A DNA stretch of 23,352 nucleotides from an uncultured Oscillospiraceae bacterium (GTDB taxonomy: Bacteria; Bacillota; Clostridia; Oscillospirales; Acutalibacteraceae). The stretch is taken from positions 1 to 23,352 of the forward strand of contig URRK01000005.1 in NCBI GenBank assembly GCA_900550315.1, written 5' to 3'. The position numbers and the translations under genes were made by a program. The notes beneath the pieces were generated by a model. That model saw only the letters and a program-made list of their open reading frames with translations, ran no database searches and had not been told where the DNA came from. Shown in pieces: positions 1 through 9,600 of this stretch (positions are counted from its first letter, which is position 1; each line of letters starts with the position of its first letter).

Positions 1-55
1 CGGTGGCGCCGCTGTCGGTTCCACCGTGCCCAATACCTAAAAATACTTTGCTCAT
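1..55 (-). CDS. N-acetylmuramoyl-L-alanine amidase endolysin, N-terminus only
   Basis: Only the first 18 codons are inside the window; the gene runs off the left edge. The visible residues, MSKVFLGIGHGGTDSGAT, match the start of zinc amidases of the Amidase_3 type, where a hydrophobic beta strand is followed by GHGGxDxGA; the His at residue 10 would be the first zinc ligand. Such enzymes cut the bond between N-acetylmuramic acid and the stem peptide L-alanine and release phage progeny. The start is supported by GGAGG seven bases before the ATG. It directly follows a holin and an XhlA-like gene, completing a lysis cassette. What is seen is a short peptide and a strong ribosome site; the enzyme class is inferred from the motif and the neighbours. 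An autolysin-like or tail-associated amidase cannot be excluded from so little sequence. Confidence 0.75.
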   Translation of the reverse strand, partial: MSKVFLGIGHGGTDSGAT

Positions 56-66
56 AAGTACGCCTC

Positions 67-318
67 CTAAAATTCCTTGTTTTCGCCGGTTTTTAATTCT
101 TTCATGTACCGGTCTGCCTCAATGGCGGCCTTTGTAAAGCTGTTGTTTTTCCACCAGCTCCACGCAGCTGCGCCAATGGTTACCGCAAGCGTTACCGCCT
201 CGTAAATTAAATCATCCGAAAACGGTAGCGGGTTTTTACCCAGTGCGGTTAATACCTGGTTGGCCAAAGCTACCAGCAATACCAAGGTGCGAATAACGGT
301 TTCTTTACTGATTTTCAT
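67..318 (-). CDS. phage holin, phiLC3-like (Phage_holin_1)
   Basis: A small protein of about 83 residues with two predicted membrane segments (about residues 6-22 and 35-55), a short charged/proline turn between them (GKNPLPFSDD) and a hydrophilic C-terminus. The stretch WWKNNSFTKAAIEADRYMKE is characteristic of phiLC3-family holins from Firmicutes phages. Holins form membrane lesions that let the endolysin reach the cell wall and so time lysis. A longer frame opens at 345, but I choose the ATG at 318 because AGGAGG sits nine bases before it, and the upstream ATG would put that ribosome site inside the gene. It lies 23 bases after the XhlA-like gene and just before the amidase. Family assignment is strong; function in this phage is inferred. 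Confidence 0.85.
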   Translation of the reverse strand: MKISKETVIRTLVLLVALANQVLTALGKNPLPFSDDLIYEAVTLAVTIGAAAWSWWKNNSFTKAAIEADRYMKELKTGENKEF

Positions 319-341
319 TTTTGTGTACCTCCTGTTTATTT

Positions 342-647
342 TCACTTTAAAATAAGTGCCAAAATTGCGCCCAAAACGGTGCCGACTACGCCGGTCAAAA
401 TGCTGCCGATAACGGCCCGCCGGTAATACTTCATGTCCTCGGCCGGCGCGTGTTCCACCGTATCAAGCCGGTCGGATATGTTGTCTACCTTTTCGGCCGT
501 AGCCTTGGTGCTGATTGCCAGCTCCTTTACCGCTATGGTCAGCTGCCGGGTGTCTTTCATTTCCCGTTTTACCTCATCCAGCTGATGAAAAATATTTTTG
601 TCGTTTGCCTCTAAGGCTGCCAAACGCTCTGCCACATGGTCCTCCAT
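342..647 (-). CDS. XhlA-like (hemolysin XhlA family) membrane protein
   Basis: A protein of 101 residues with a long N-terminal amphipathic/coiled-coil region (residues 1 to about 75, rich in E, K, D and heptad-spaced hydrophobics) and a single C-terminal membrane anchor of small and aliphatic residues (about 80-100, ending GAILALILK). This layout matches the XhlA family, a lysis-cassette companion first described with the Bacillus PBSX prophage, where it acts with a holin and an amidase. GAGGTG six bases before the ATG supports the start. The gene lies between the fibre and the holin, as expected for a Firmicutes lysis module. It might alternatively be a spanin-like or accessory holin component; the family call rests on architecture and remembered similarity, not on a search. 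Confidence 0.75.
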   Translation of the reverse strand: MEDHVAERLAALEANDKNIFHQLDEVKREMKDTRQLTIAVKELAISTKATAEKVDNISDRLDTVEHAPAEDMKYYRRAVIGSILTGVVGTVLGAILALILK

Positions 648-701
648 TGGTTACACCTCACTTTCGGTTGTGGTTTAAAACAGCAGCCGGTTACAGCACT
701 G

Positions 702-3620
702 TTAATGCTGGTTCAGCGCTGTTAATAGCGTAGCTGCGGCCGTTTTTACGGCGGTTAGGTCCTCGGCCTCGGAAAGGCTTTGTGCAAAGGTTTTAATAGC
801 ACTGGTTTTTAATGCCAATTCATTAACAGAGGTAAAAGAGGTTACTTGCCAATGGCCAAGACCGCCCGCTGCACATAAAATGTCTTTATACCCCCAATCA
901 ATAACATCGGCGAAAAAGGGAGCGTCTAATATATGAATACATCTGTAGCCGATATTTCCAACTGTAAAATGCGCGCCTTTTGGTATTGAATAAACATTAC
1001 CCGGTTCATCCGCCGGCGTGTTCAGCAGCGTAATACTGTTTTTAGCAACATACAGCCCGGCCGGTAAATCGTCTGCTAAAATATCAATAGTGGTTGCGGT
1101 GTACTCCTTAAATTCGCTGCCTAACCCGGCTATTTTTGCCTCTAAGGTTCCAAGCATTACAACGCTGCTGTCTTTCGTTCCTTGCTTTCCAACCTCAGCC
1201 GAGCCGTCTTTGTTTACCACAAAAGCATTACTGCGGGCTGTGTCGGAAGTTCCGTTGCCGACAATGAATGCAGCATTACCATTGATAACATTAAAACCAC
1301 CCACGACAACTTGGTCCATGTATTTTGCTTTAAGTCCTGTACCTAATGCAAACGCACGCCACACATCTGCAACATTATTTACGCCAAGTGCAACTGATTG
1401 TGTATTTGCAACATTGCAATAACCTGCCGCAACGCCATAATGTCCTGTAACTTTATTGTTACGGCCAAGCATTACGCCCTGCAATATTTTATTTTCAACA
1501 CTTTCGCCAACAACAGCATTGTCTAAACCAGCCAAAATACAACCAGCAGCATTTTCGGCTAAATTACTTTGTCCAGTGATAAAGCAGTTTTCAGCGCCTT
1601 CTTTGGCAGTACTGCCTTGTCCCGTTGCGAAATTTCCCTTGCCTTTTATGTTATGAAATAAGCCAAACGCCGCAGCACAATAACCGTTTACAATATTTCT
1701 ATAGCCCGTTACAAAGTCATTTTGACCATGCGACTCATTGTACAGACCAAATGCGGCTGCGTTAAAGCCTGGTACTTTATTCCACGAACCTGTTGCAAAG
1801 GCAGCACCGCCGCTGGTTTCGTTATTTTGCCCGCCAAGAATAAAATCAGCATAACCATTTGTTTTATTACTACTACCACCAATAATAGCGCTGTTTTTGC
1901 CAAAGGCTTTGTTACTGCCACCACCAATAGCAGCTGCTGCATAATAAGCAGTATTTTTATTACCCATAGCTACGCCGTATTTGCCAACCGACTTTGAACC
2001 TTTACCTGTTGCAAATGAAGTATCCATTTGCGCCTCAGTGCTAATACCGCCTGCCAGTGCCGCAGTACCAATGCTTTGGCTGCCAACAGTCGGCTTTGCA
2101 ATAATGCGAAAATAAGGCGCAGTTAAGCCTTGCGGAAAGTTTTCGGGCAAAGCGTCACTGTGCGGCACTGCGTTACCGTAGCCAACGCCGTTTTCAACCG
2201 GCAAATGGTCAACCGTTACAACCTTGCCGTTAATGGCTGTAATTTTGCCTACATCCTCTACATTCGCATAGCCACTGGCCGTAATGGAATAAACATCACC
2301 CACCGCAAGGCCATATACACCGTCTAAGGTAAAGGTTTTTGCGGTTTGGTCGCACGCCGTAATTAAATACGCTTTGGAACCGGCAGACGGTGCGCTGGAC
2401 TGATCAGGCAGCGCGGCGGTTTTTAACCCGATTTGGCTTTGAATTTTTTGCATTGCGGCCTTTAGGTTATAATCGGTTGCAATTTTAGAAACAACAGTGT
2501 AGCTAAGCTCCGACCCCATAATAGTGCTGGCGTAAAAGTAGTTATAGCCGTTTCTAAAGGCCGGCACTTCGTTATATTCCGGCAGCAGACAATCGTTTAA
2601 CAGCCGTATTTCAAAATTGGTATAATCCCCACCAATTTCGCTGTCGTAGTAAACAAAAACGGAAAAAACCGCGTCTTTCGGAATGTAAAAGTTTTCGGTT
2701 TCACCCTGCGCGCGTACCAACTTCATATTCTGCGCCGCTTTGTAAAACCCGTTTTCCAGCTGCGGGCTGGCTGTTACATCTAATTCGGTGCCGGTTAGAT
2801 CGGTAGTGCCAAGGGCCAGGCAAGCCAGTTTAGCATTTTCGGCAGCTTGCGCGCTATTGGCCGCTGCGGCGGCACTTTGTGCGGCAGCGTCTTTGTATTC
2901 GCCGGCCGTAGTGGCGCTATTAGCTGCAGCCCGCGCACTTTGGGACGCCATATCTTTGTACTGGCTGGCTGCGGCTGCGCTATCGTACGCATTGGTGGCG
3001 CTTTGGACTGCTGTGCTTTTGTATATGCCGGCTGTGTCCGCACTTTGTTTTGCGGCATTTTTGTACTGTTCAGCCAGGGCGGCACAGTCAGCAGACTCTG
3101 TAGCGCTATTAGCCGACTTGGCAGCACTATTGGCCGCTGCGGTGGCGCTACCCTGCATATCGTCCCGCAGCTTTTCCAGGTCACCTATAGCCAACAGCTC
3201 GCGGTGCAGCGTTTGGTATTCGTCGGTTGAAACAATATCCAAACTGTCCTGCAAATTCTCGCCCACATCAATTTTAAACCGCGGGGTGGCAATTACATGC
3301 AGGGTGCCGTCAGCGTCGGCGCTGCTCAGTTCTAATTCGCAAATAACAGCCCCAACAGCAGCAAGCATTTGCGCGGTAATTTCAACAATAATGCTGTTGC
3401 CGCTAATAGCGCAATCGTTCAACACCTTTTTGTCGTCCGGCTTTAGGGCGCTAACGGTAACAACCGTAATGTTATCGTCTTGCAGCAAGTAGGGCTTAGC
3501 ATTTTCGCAAAGCGAAATAATTGCTTTTGTACTCCCGGTTTCGTTTTTTAAAGCCGAAAGGGTATATTGTATTCCTTGTTTATGAACATCTAAAGTAAAA
3601 CGGTATTCTCTTCCTTTCAC
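702..3620 (-). CDS. tail fibre / adhesin with BppU-like N-terminus and YadA-like beta-roll
   Basis: Probable receptor-binding fibre of 972 residues. Residues 1-130 resemble the BppU N-terminal domain of Firmicutes phage baseplate proteins, which attaches a fibre to the particle. Residues about 154-264 are an alanine-rich, heptad-like repeat region with recurring YKxxAxQSAxxA units, probably a trimeric coiled coil. Residues about 526-814 consist of many short repeats with alternating GNxN / FATG / AFGL patterns, like the left-handed beta-roll of YadA-type trimeric adhesins. A small domain near 287-327 (GFYKAAQNMKL...YIPKDAVFSV) recurs near 842-888 (GLYVAKNSITL...SIPKGAHFTV). The start is GTG, with GGAGG seven bases upstream; a predicted late promoter lies just before. 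The beta-roll part is visibly more AT-rich than the Ala-rich part, consistent with exchange of receptor-binding modules. Which receptor it binds cannot be told. Confidence 0.8.
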   Translation of the reverse strand: MKGREYRFTLDVHKQGIQYTLSALKNETGSTKAIISLCENAKPYLLQDDNITVVTVSALKPDDKKVLNDCAISGNSIIVEITAQMLAAVGAVICELELSSADADGTLHVIATPRFKIDVGENLQDSLDIVSTDEYQTLHRELLAIGDLEKLRDDMQGSATAAANSAAKSANSATESADCAALAEQYKNAAKQSADTAGIYKSTAVQSATNAYDSAAAASQYKDMASQSARAAANSATTAGEYKDAAAQSAAAAANSAQAAENAKLACLALGTTDLTGTELDVTASPQLENGFYKAAQNMKLVRAQGETENFYIPKDAVFSVFVYYDSEIGGDYTNFEIRLLNDCLLPEYNEVPAFRNGYNYFYASTIMGSELSYTVVSKIATDYNLKAAMQKIQSQIGLKTAALPDQSSAPSAGSKAYLITACDQTAKTFTLDGVYGLAVGDVYSITASGYANVEDVGKITAINGKVVTVDHLPVENGVGYGNAVPHSDALPENFPQGLTAPYFRIIAKPTVGSQSIGTAALAGGISTEAQMDTSFATGKGSKSVGKYGVAMGNKNTAYYAAAAIGGGSNKAFGKNSAIIGGSSNKTNGYADFILGGQNNETSGGAAFATGSWNKVPGFNAAAFGLYNESHGQNDFVTGYRNIVNGYCAAAFGLFHNIKGKGNFATGQGSTAKEGAENCFITGQSNLAENAAGCILAGLDNAVVGESVENKILQGVMLGRNNKVTGHYGVAAGYCNVANTQSVALGVNNVADVWRAFALGTGLKAKYMDQVVVGGFNVINGNAAFIVGNGTSDTARSNAFVVNKDGSAEVGKQGTKDSSVVMLGTLEAKIAGLGSEFKEYTATTIDILADDLPAGLYVAKNSITLLNTPADEPGNVYSIPKGAHFTVGNIGYRCIHILDAPFFADVIDWGYKDILCAAGGLGHWQVTSFTSVNELALKTSAIKTFAQSLSEAEDLTAVKTAAATLLTALNQH

Positions 3621-3641
3621 GGTATAACCTCCTTTTTACCA

Positions 3642-3684
3642 ACCTTAACACATAAGGGGTGCGGATTTCTAACCCACACCCCCC
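3642..3684 (-). promoter_or_regulatory. predicted phage late promoter 3, upstream of the fibre
   Basis: On the minus strand GGGGGGTGTGGGTTAGAAAT is followed 18 bases after TTAGAAA by TAAGGT preceded by TGT, an extended -10 arrangement. The same G-rich box and spacing occur before the 333-residue protein and before the scaffold. This is the most divergent of the three copies. A 9-bp stem (3656-3664 with 3674-3682, loop 3665-3673, one G-U pair in minus RNA) covers the box. The predicted start of transcription is about 20 bases before the GTG of the fibre. Confidence 0.55.
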
Positions 3685-3689
3685 TGTTT

Positions 3690-6600
3690 TTAAAAAATAT
3701 TTTTTTTGCTTTCCTCCTCCTCGTAATCGGCAAGCCATTTTTTGCAGATTTTCGCAATATCCCCGGAAGTGCCGTACAGCTTGGAACGGCCCATAATCAT
3801 GCGGATTTCTTTGCGCTTTTTCTCGTTACCGGAAATGTACTGACTTTTGTAATACCGGGTAAAGGCCGCGCGCACACTGCTGTTTACCGCCTTTTCCCGT
3901 TCGGTGCTGCTCTCGTTCGGGTAGTTTGCTTTGCGCTTGTTCTCGGCTTTTTCTTTCATGCGGTTTAATTTGCTTTCGGCACTTTCAAAGTCCTCGTTTA
4001 AAACCGCCTTGCCGTAGCTGTTTACAAAATCAGCCGACTTCAGCTCCCCGAGAATGTTTTCCTGCATACTTTCGGTAATGCCGGCCAGGCTGGTTTCGGA
4101 AAGCGGCTTGGAATTGAATATGGTATTGATTAAACCCTCGGTGTCCCGCAAAATGTTCCTTAACGGAATGCCCGTAAGTGTTGAAACGGAAACCACCAGG
4201 TCCTTAACCTTTTCACCAACGCTTTTGTTTTCGTCGCCCAAGTCTTTCAGCGCATTAACAATTCCGCTTAAAGCCGACATATCCATGCGGTTTAAATCGT
4301 AGCCTTGATATACAGACCAAAGGTCCTTAACATACGGTATCATGCCAAGCGGGTTAATAGAATTTAAAAGATTAGCGGGGATTGCGCCCAGGTATTTGTC
4401 AATGTAGGTTTTATCCTCGTCATCATCACGCATGGCGCTGACAAGAGAGAGGTAAATAGAATTTAACACCCCGGCAATAAAAACGGCCTTTGCTGCTTTA
4501 AAAATGCACTTTGCTCCCTCCCGGCCGCCAAGGCGGGTACCCTCTATAACGCCGTCTATCAGCATATTCAGCGAGGTAATTGGCTCATCCATAAACGCAA
4601 CGGCCATTTGAACCGCCCCGTTTTTCGACCGGCGCAGCTCGCACCGCGAAAATACCGAATCGTACACCTGTGTTTCGGTTATAACCTTTGTAAACTGCCG
4701 GCCGCACTCCTGGTAAAAGGCCTCGCTTTCTGTGTTAAACCGGCCGGTGTCTTTTACCATTAATTCCACCGCGTTCCAAATATGGCACCAGGTCAGCTCG
4801 TCCATTTTGCCGGGCAGATAGCCAAACACATTATCCCGGTAATCGGAGTTCTTGGGGTCTACAAAAGCAGCAACCTTGCCAACAACCCCCTCCGGCGCCT
4901 GAGCTTTGGAGTTAGCATAGCTTTCCAGCGTTCGGGATATGCTAATATTGAAATAGCCCATTTCTTTTAAAACGGCAACCGGGGCGTATTTTTTAACCTT
5001 TTCATAGTCCCGTTTCATGGCAGTAGATTTAATTAAGTATTTTTCCGGGACCAAAGCCGTGGCGCGTCCAATAGCTGACGGCTGCTGAATGGCTACGGAA
5101 AGGTTGGCAAGCACTGCCCCCTTTTTGGCAAGGCCAAGCAGTTTGTTTTCAACCGACGCATCGGCCACGCGAACGCCGCCGCAAACATCCCGGTAAAAGG
5201 CCTCAATGGCGTCGGTTACAGGCTTTCCCCAGGCGTTTTCAATGGCAACCCGCACCCCGCTGGCCGGCTTTAAGCCGTTTTCGTCCGACTTGTAAAATTC
5301 GTGGTACTCGTACACGCGCCGAAAGTCCTCTAACGGCAGCGTTAGGCCATGGTATGTTGCCATTTCTGAAACATGTTCAAAGTAAACGCTTGTAAAATCG
5401 CCCAGTACAATGGGGTTTACGGCTTTTTCGTTCAGCTCTTGGGTAAAGCCGCGATTTTTTGGGGTAGACGGCGCAGTGTTTTTGTCTTTTGCTTTAACGG
5501 GTAAAAAGTTTTCGCTGCTGCGAATGGGCCAGTAGTTTTTATCGGTATACTGGTCCATTTTGTACAATTGCCGTGAAACCTCGTTGCCTTTGGCGGCAAG
5601 CTCTTTGGAAAGGTAACTTTGCAAATCGTCTACAAACTGCTTTTGCTTTTGGGTTAAGGCGTTGTTAACGGTAACAAAATCGGCCTCGGTCAGCTGCACC
5701 GGCGTTTTGTCAATAGAAATCTTGTGTTTGTCAACCTTTACAGCCTTTTCGTGAACATAGCCGCCAACCGTTAAATGTTTTCGGTAGGCCTCGCGCTTAG
5801 TGGCCGCATATAAAAACATCAGTTCCTGCACGGTAAAATTCTGCTTGCCCCCTTTTTCCAGGTACAGCGTTTTTACCTCGTCCCCCTCTTTTAGCTTAAA
5901 GCCGCTTTGCTCAAATGCGTTGATGTAACGCTCCGTGGCCTCGTCGCAATCGGCACCCACAACATCCTCACCGGCGCGCAGGTTTTCGTAAAGGTGCATA
6001 AGCTCCTCGCTGCCAACCATTTTAAACAGCGTTCTTGGCTTAAAAAATTTAAGGCCCTGCCGCATAAGCCATTGGGTAATTCCCCATTCCTCAAAAGATT
6101 TGCGAATTAAACGCGCCCGGCTTTTTTCCTCAAAAACAATTTTTTGGCCGGATTCGGTAACAGCTTTGCTGCGGGTTTCACGGAACAGCTTGTTAGAGTC
6201 CGTAATGTAGCCAGATACCGTGCAAATAACCTTATACGCCTTGTTTAAAGTGTCAAGGTTTAATTTACGAAGTGTACGGTTGTTGATTTCGGCCGAAAGT
6301 GCCTCTAACATTTTTGTAATATTTTCGTCATAGGCACGCGGGTAGGTAGTTTCCAGCTCGCTGTATTTGGCCTTAAATCTGTCTAAGCGTTCGCTAATAT
6401 TCAGTTCCTGTTTTGTTTTGTACGAAAATGCCTCTAACAGCTGCGCAACCATGCCCTGCAATTCCAGCGGAATGTGCTTTTTAACGGTAGGTTTATCTAA
6501 CTTTTTGGCAAACTCGCTCAGCCGGTCCCGAATTTGGCGAATTTTGGCCGTTTTCATTTGCCGCTGCCGTAAATTTTGAACCACCTGTTTCCCGTGCTGC

Positions 6601-9600
6601 TGCATTTGCTGCATTTGCTGCATTTGCTGCATTTTAGAATTCCGTACATTTTTCAGTTTTTCGTTATAATGGGCCTTGGTGTCTTGAACCGTTTGCTGAA
6701 ACTCGCCGCGCAGCTCCCGTATTTTGGCATTGTGTTTTTGCTTAAGCTCGGTAATTTCCTGCTGCTTTTTGTCGGCAAAGGTGTGCATGGTAGATACATT
6801 CCAAAACTTATCGTAAATATCTGCGGCAATTTGCTGCACCATTTCGCTGGTGTTTACCTGCTCAATGTAGTAAGAGGCCAACCGGGCCGCGTCGTAAATT
6901 TCCACCAGCTGCAGCGGTTGATCCGGCTCGGTAAGGTCTTGTTCAAACGCGCCGGGGTACTTTTTGCTTAGCTCCTGCCAGGCAACATCTAACGGCGTGC
7001 CTTTATCGGTTAAAGTAAATTTACCCATGTTTTGCTTGCGGAATTCGTTGTAAGAACCGTAAATTTCGGCAACCTCGCTTTTTTGCTGCTCGCTCAACGC
7101 AATTTTGCAATCGCGTATGGCCTTGGTTAGCTCCTTATAGTACGGAATTTCAACCTTAGCCGGGCGAATATCCTCGGCCAGGTCGGTTGCAATGCCAACC
7201 GCTTTTTCATAAAACGCCTCGTAGCTAACATCTTTGCCCGCTGCCAGCCAGTTGTAAACCTCCTCCAACCTGGGTGCAAGCTTTTGGCTGCTGTAGCTGC
7301 TGCCGGCGTTTTTGCAAATAATTTCGGCTACCATTCGCACCTGTGCCGGGCTTACCAGCTTACCGTGGGTCAATTGCTTGGTAAGCTTTAACGCCTTATT
7401 CAACCCCTTAATATCCTGCTCCAAAGCGGCGTTGCGCTTTTTCAGTTTTTCCAGCTCGCCAAGGGCCTCGTAAGAATTTTCTGCCCTGCGGAGTGAATTT
7501 TTTCCGTCCTCTGGCATAAAATAGGTATTGACATCTGTCCCATTTTGTGGTACATTGGTGTCAGAGACAGATGTGTTGCTACCGTTCTCCGCATTTAAGC
7601 GGTTGGATGGCGAACGCACATCTGTTTTTTTAATTTCAAAAGAAGTTTTTGAAAAATCAACAACATCATAAAGGACCATTTGCTTGCCTGTGGTAAAGCC
7701 CACAATTACCTTTGCAGAATAATCGTTATTGCCAACCCGAATTAGCACATCACCGCGTGCAAACTCTTTAAAATTGTCTTTGCGGGTGTGTTTTAAGTCC
7801 TCGTTAATATAATTTGTTGAGGCCAGCACAATATCGTCAAGGTTATTGGCCGATTTAAATTTATCTGCATAAATCACCTGATTATTTTCGGCGTACCACC
7901 GTGAATTTTTTGAATTTGTAAATTCGTTTCGTGACCTTTGGTTAACCTTAATCAGTCTGCCGCTAATCGGAATACCGTTTGAAAAGTTTTCGGAAATTTC
8001 CTGCTTAACGGTCTCAATCCACTTGGTTTTCGGAACACCGGCCAAAATATCTTTGTCAATTACAGCAACCGGTTTGTTATCTACTGTATAGCGTAAGGAA
8101 TATTTTGTACCGTCCTGCATAAAATTAGTATTGACATCTGTGTTGCCTTGTGGTACACTGGTGTTAGACAGCTTACCAAGGGACTTAGAGCCCACGACCG
8201 CCACTATTTTTGTGTGTGACGGTAAGCTGTCTTTATTTATTTTGCCAACGCTATAAACCGTTGCAACCGTTCCGTTATTTCCAACAGACAGCTTTAGTTT
8301 GTAATATGAGCCGTCAAAATCCTGGAAATATGCAGTTCTGTATGAAAAACCGTCCTTTGCAAAATCGTGTGATTTTGTATCGGCGGTTCTTTTTTTGCCC
8401 CCGGTTGATGTTTCGGCAATTTCATCAATGTGTGCTTCGATATTCAATTTAACCCGAAACTCGTCATTGGTCATGAGAACTCTTTGGCCTTTTTCGTATT
8501 TATAATTATCTCTCGCCTTTTTGGCGGTTTCGTCCTTTGTTATTGTAAGAACATCACCGTCAATAGTTTGAATATCAAGGCTTTTTTCGCCCTCAAGCAG
8601 CTCGTTAAAGAAATTGGTGATTTGTTTACGCCAATCTGCTATATTTTCACCGCTAATTACATTGCGGCTTGCCTGAACATAGGTATTTCCGTTTTCAAGG
8701 GCCACAATGCTGTACTTAGCCTGGCCTTTATTTTTTTGAACCAGCTCATAATTATTGTGCTGCTTTACCGCGCCAACCAGGGCCTTGTCCCAAATTTTCT
8801 GCAGCTCGTCCATGTGCTGCTGCATAGCCTTAGCCTCATTGCCCAAATAAGCGCCTTTAAAGGCCTTTTTAATGTCGGCAAACAATTCCTTTAAGAAGTC
8901 GGTTATTTTTTGAAACAGGCTCTTGTTTTCGGCTGCCAGCTGCTCCATAGCCTTGCTGTCTTGCAGCATTTGGGTGCAGGCGTCGGCCGTTATTTCCTCC
9001 ACGGCGTTTTCAAAGTCAAGAACAACGCCCTGGTCGTCATACTCAGCCATTCTTTCAATAGCGCGCTGCTCAATGCTTTTGCCCTCAAAGCCGTTTAGGT
9101 GCTCTACAACAAAGCTTTGCAGCTCCCCGTACATTTTGGCGTTGTATTCGCTTATAAAGTGGGTCAGCTCGTGGGCCGCCGTTTGCAAAATAGCAGTGTA
9201 GGTGTCAAACACGCCGTTTTTACCGGCGTTAATATCCAGGTATACGGTTCCGTTTTTGTAGTAGCCGTTGGCCTCAGTGTAGGTTCCGTTTTTGGCTTTG
9301 GAGTTGTACAGCTCAAACCAAATACCGGTAACATCCGAAATTTTACGCAGTGCCCGAATAGAGGCGTTTTGCTGCTCGCTTAAACTGCTGGCCTTAACAC
9401 CGGCCGGCAGCTTTACCACCCCGCTGTTCTTTTTGCCGCGGCGCCGTTTAAAGGTTTGGTTTTCCTGTTCTAACGCCCGGGCGGTTTGGCCCATTTTAAA
9501 GGCAGCCTGCAGCTGCTCCGGCTGCAAAAGGGAGGCACTGGGGCTGTTTTGGGCCATTTCCAGTGTTGTGCCGGCGGTGCGGCCGTAGGTGTAGGCCAGC

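Noticed and set aside
648..701. Possible terminator between fibre and XhlA-like gene
   Set aside because: The stem AACAG/CTGTT is short with weak or mismatched inner pairs and followed only by TTTTAAA; lysis genes probably need read-through here.
2788..3492. Plus-strand open frame of 234 codons rich in Ala and Leu
   Set aside because: It is the antisense shadow of the alanine-rich repeat of the fibre; no ribosome site or promoter is seen and composition follows the repeat.
6598..6633. Nine-base tandem repeat as a phase-variation switch
   Set aside because: The unit is a multiple of three and lies inside a coiled coil, so copy change cannot turn the gene on or off.
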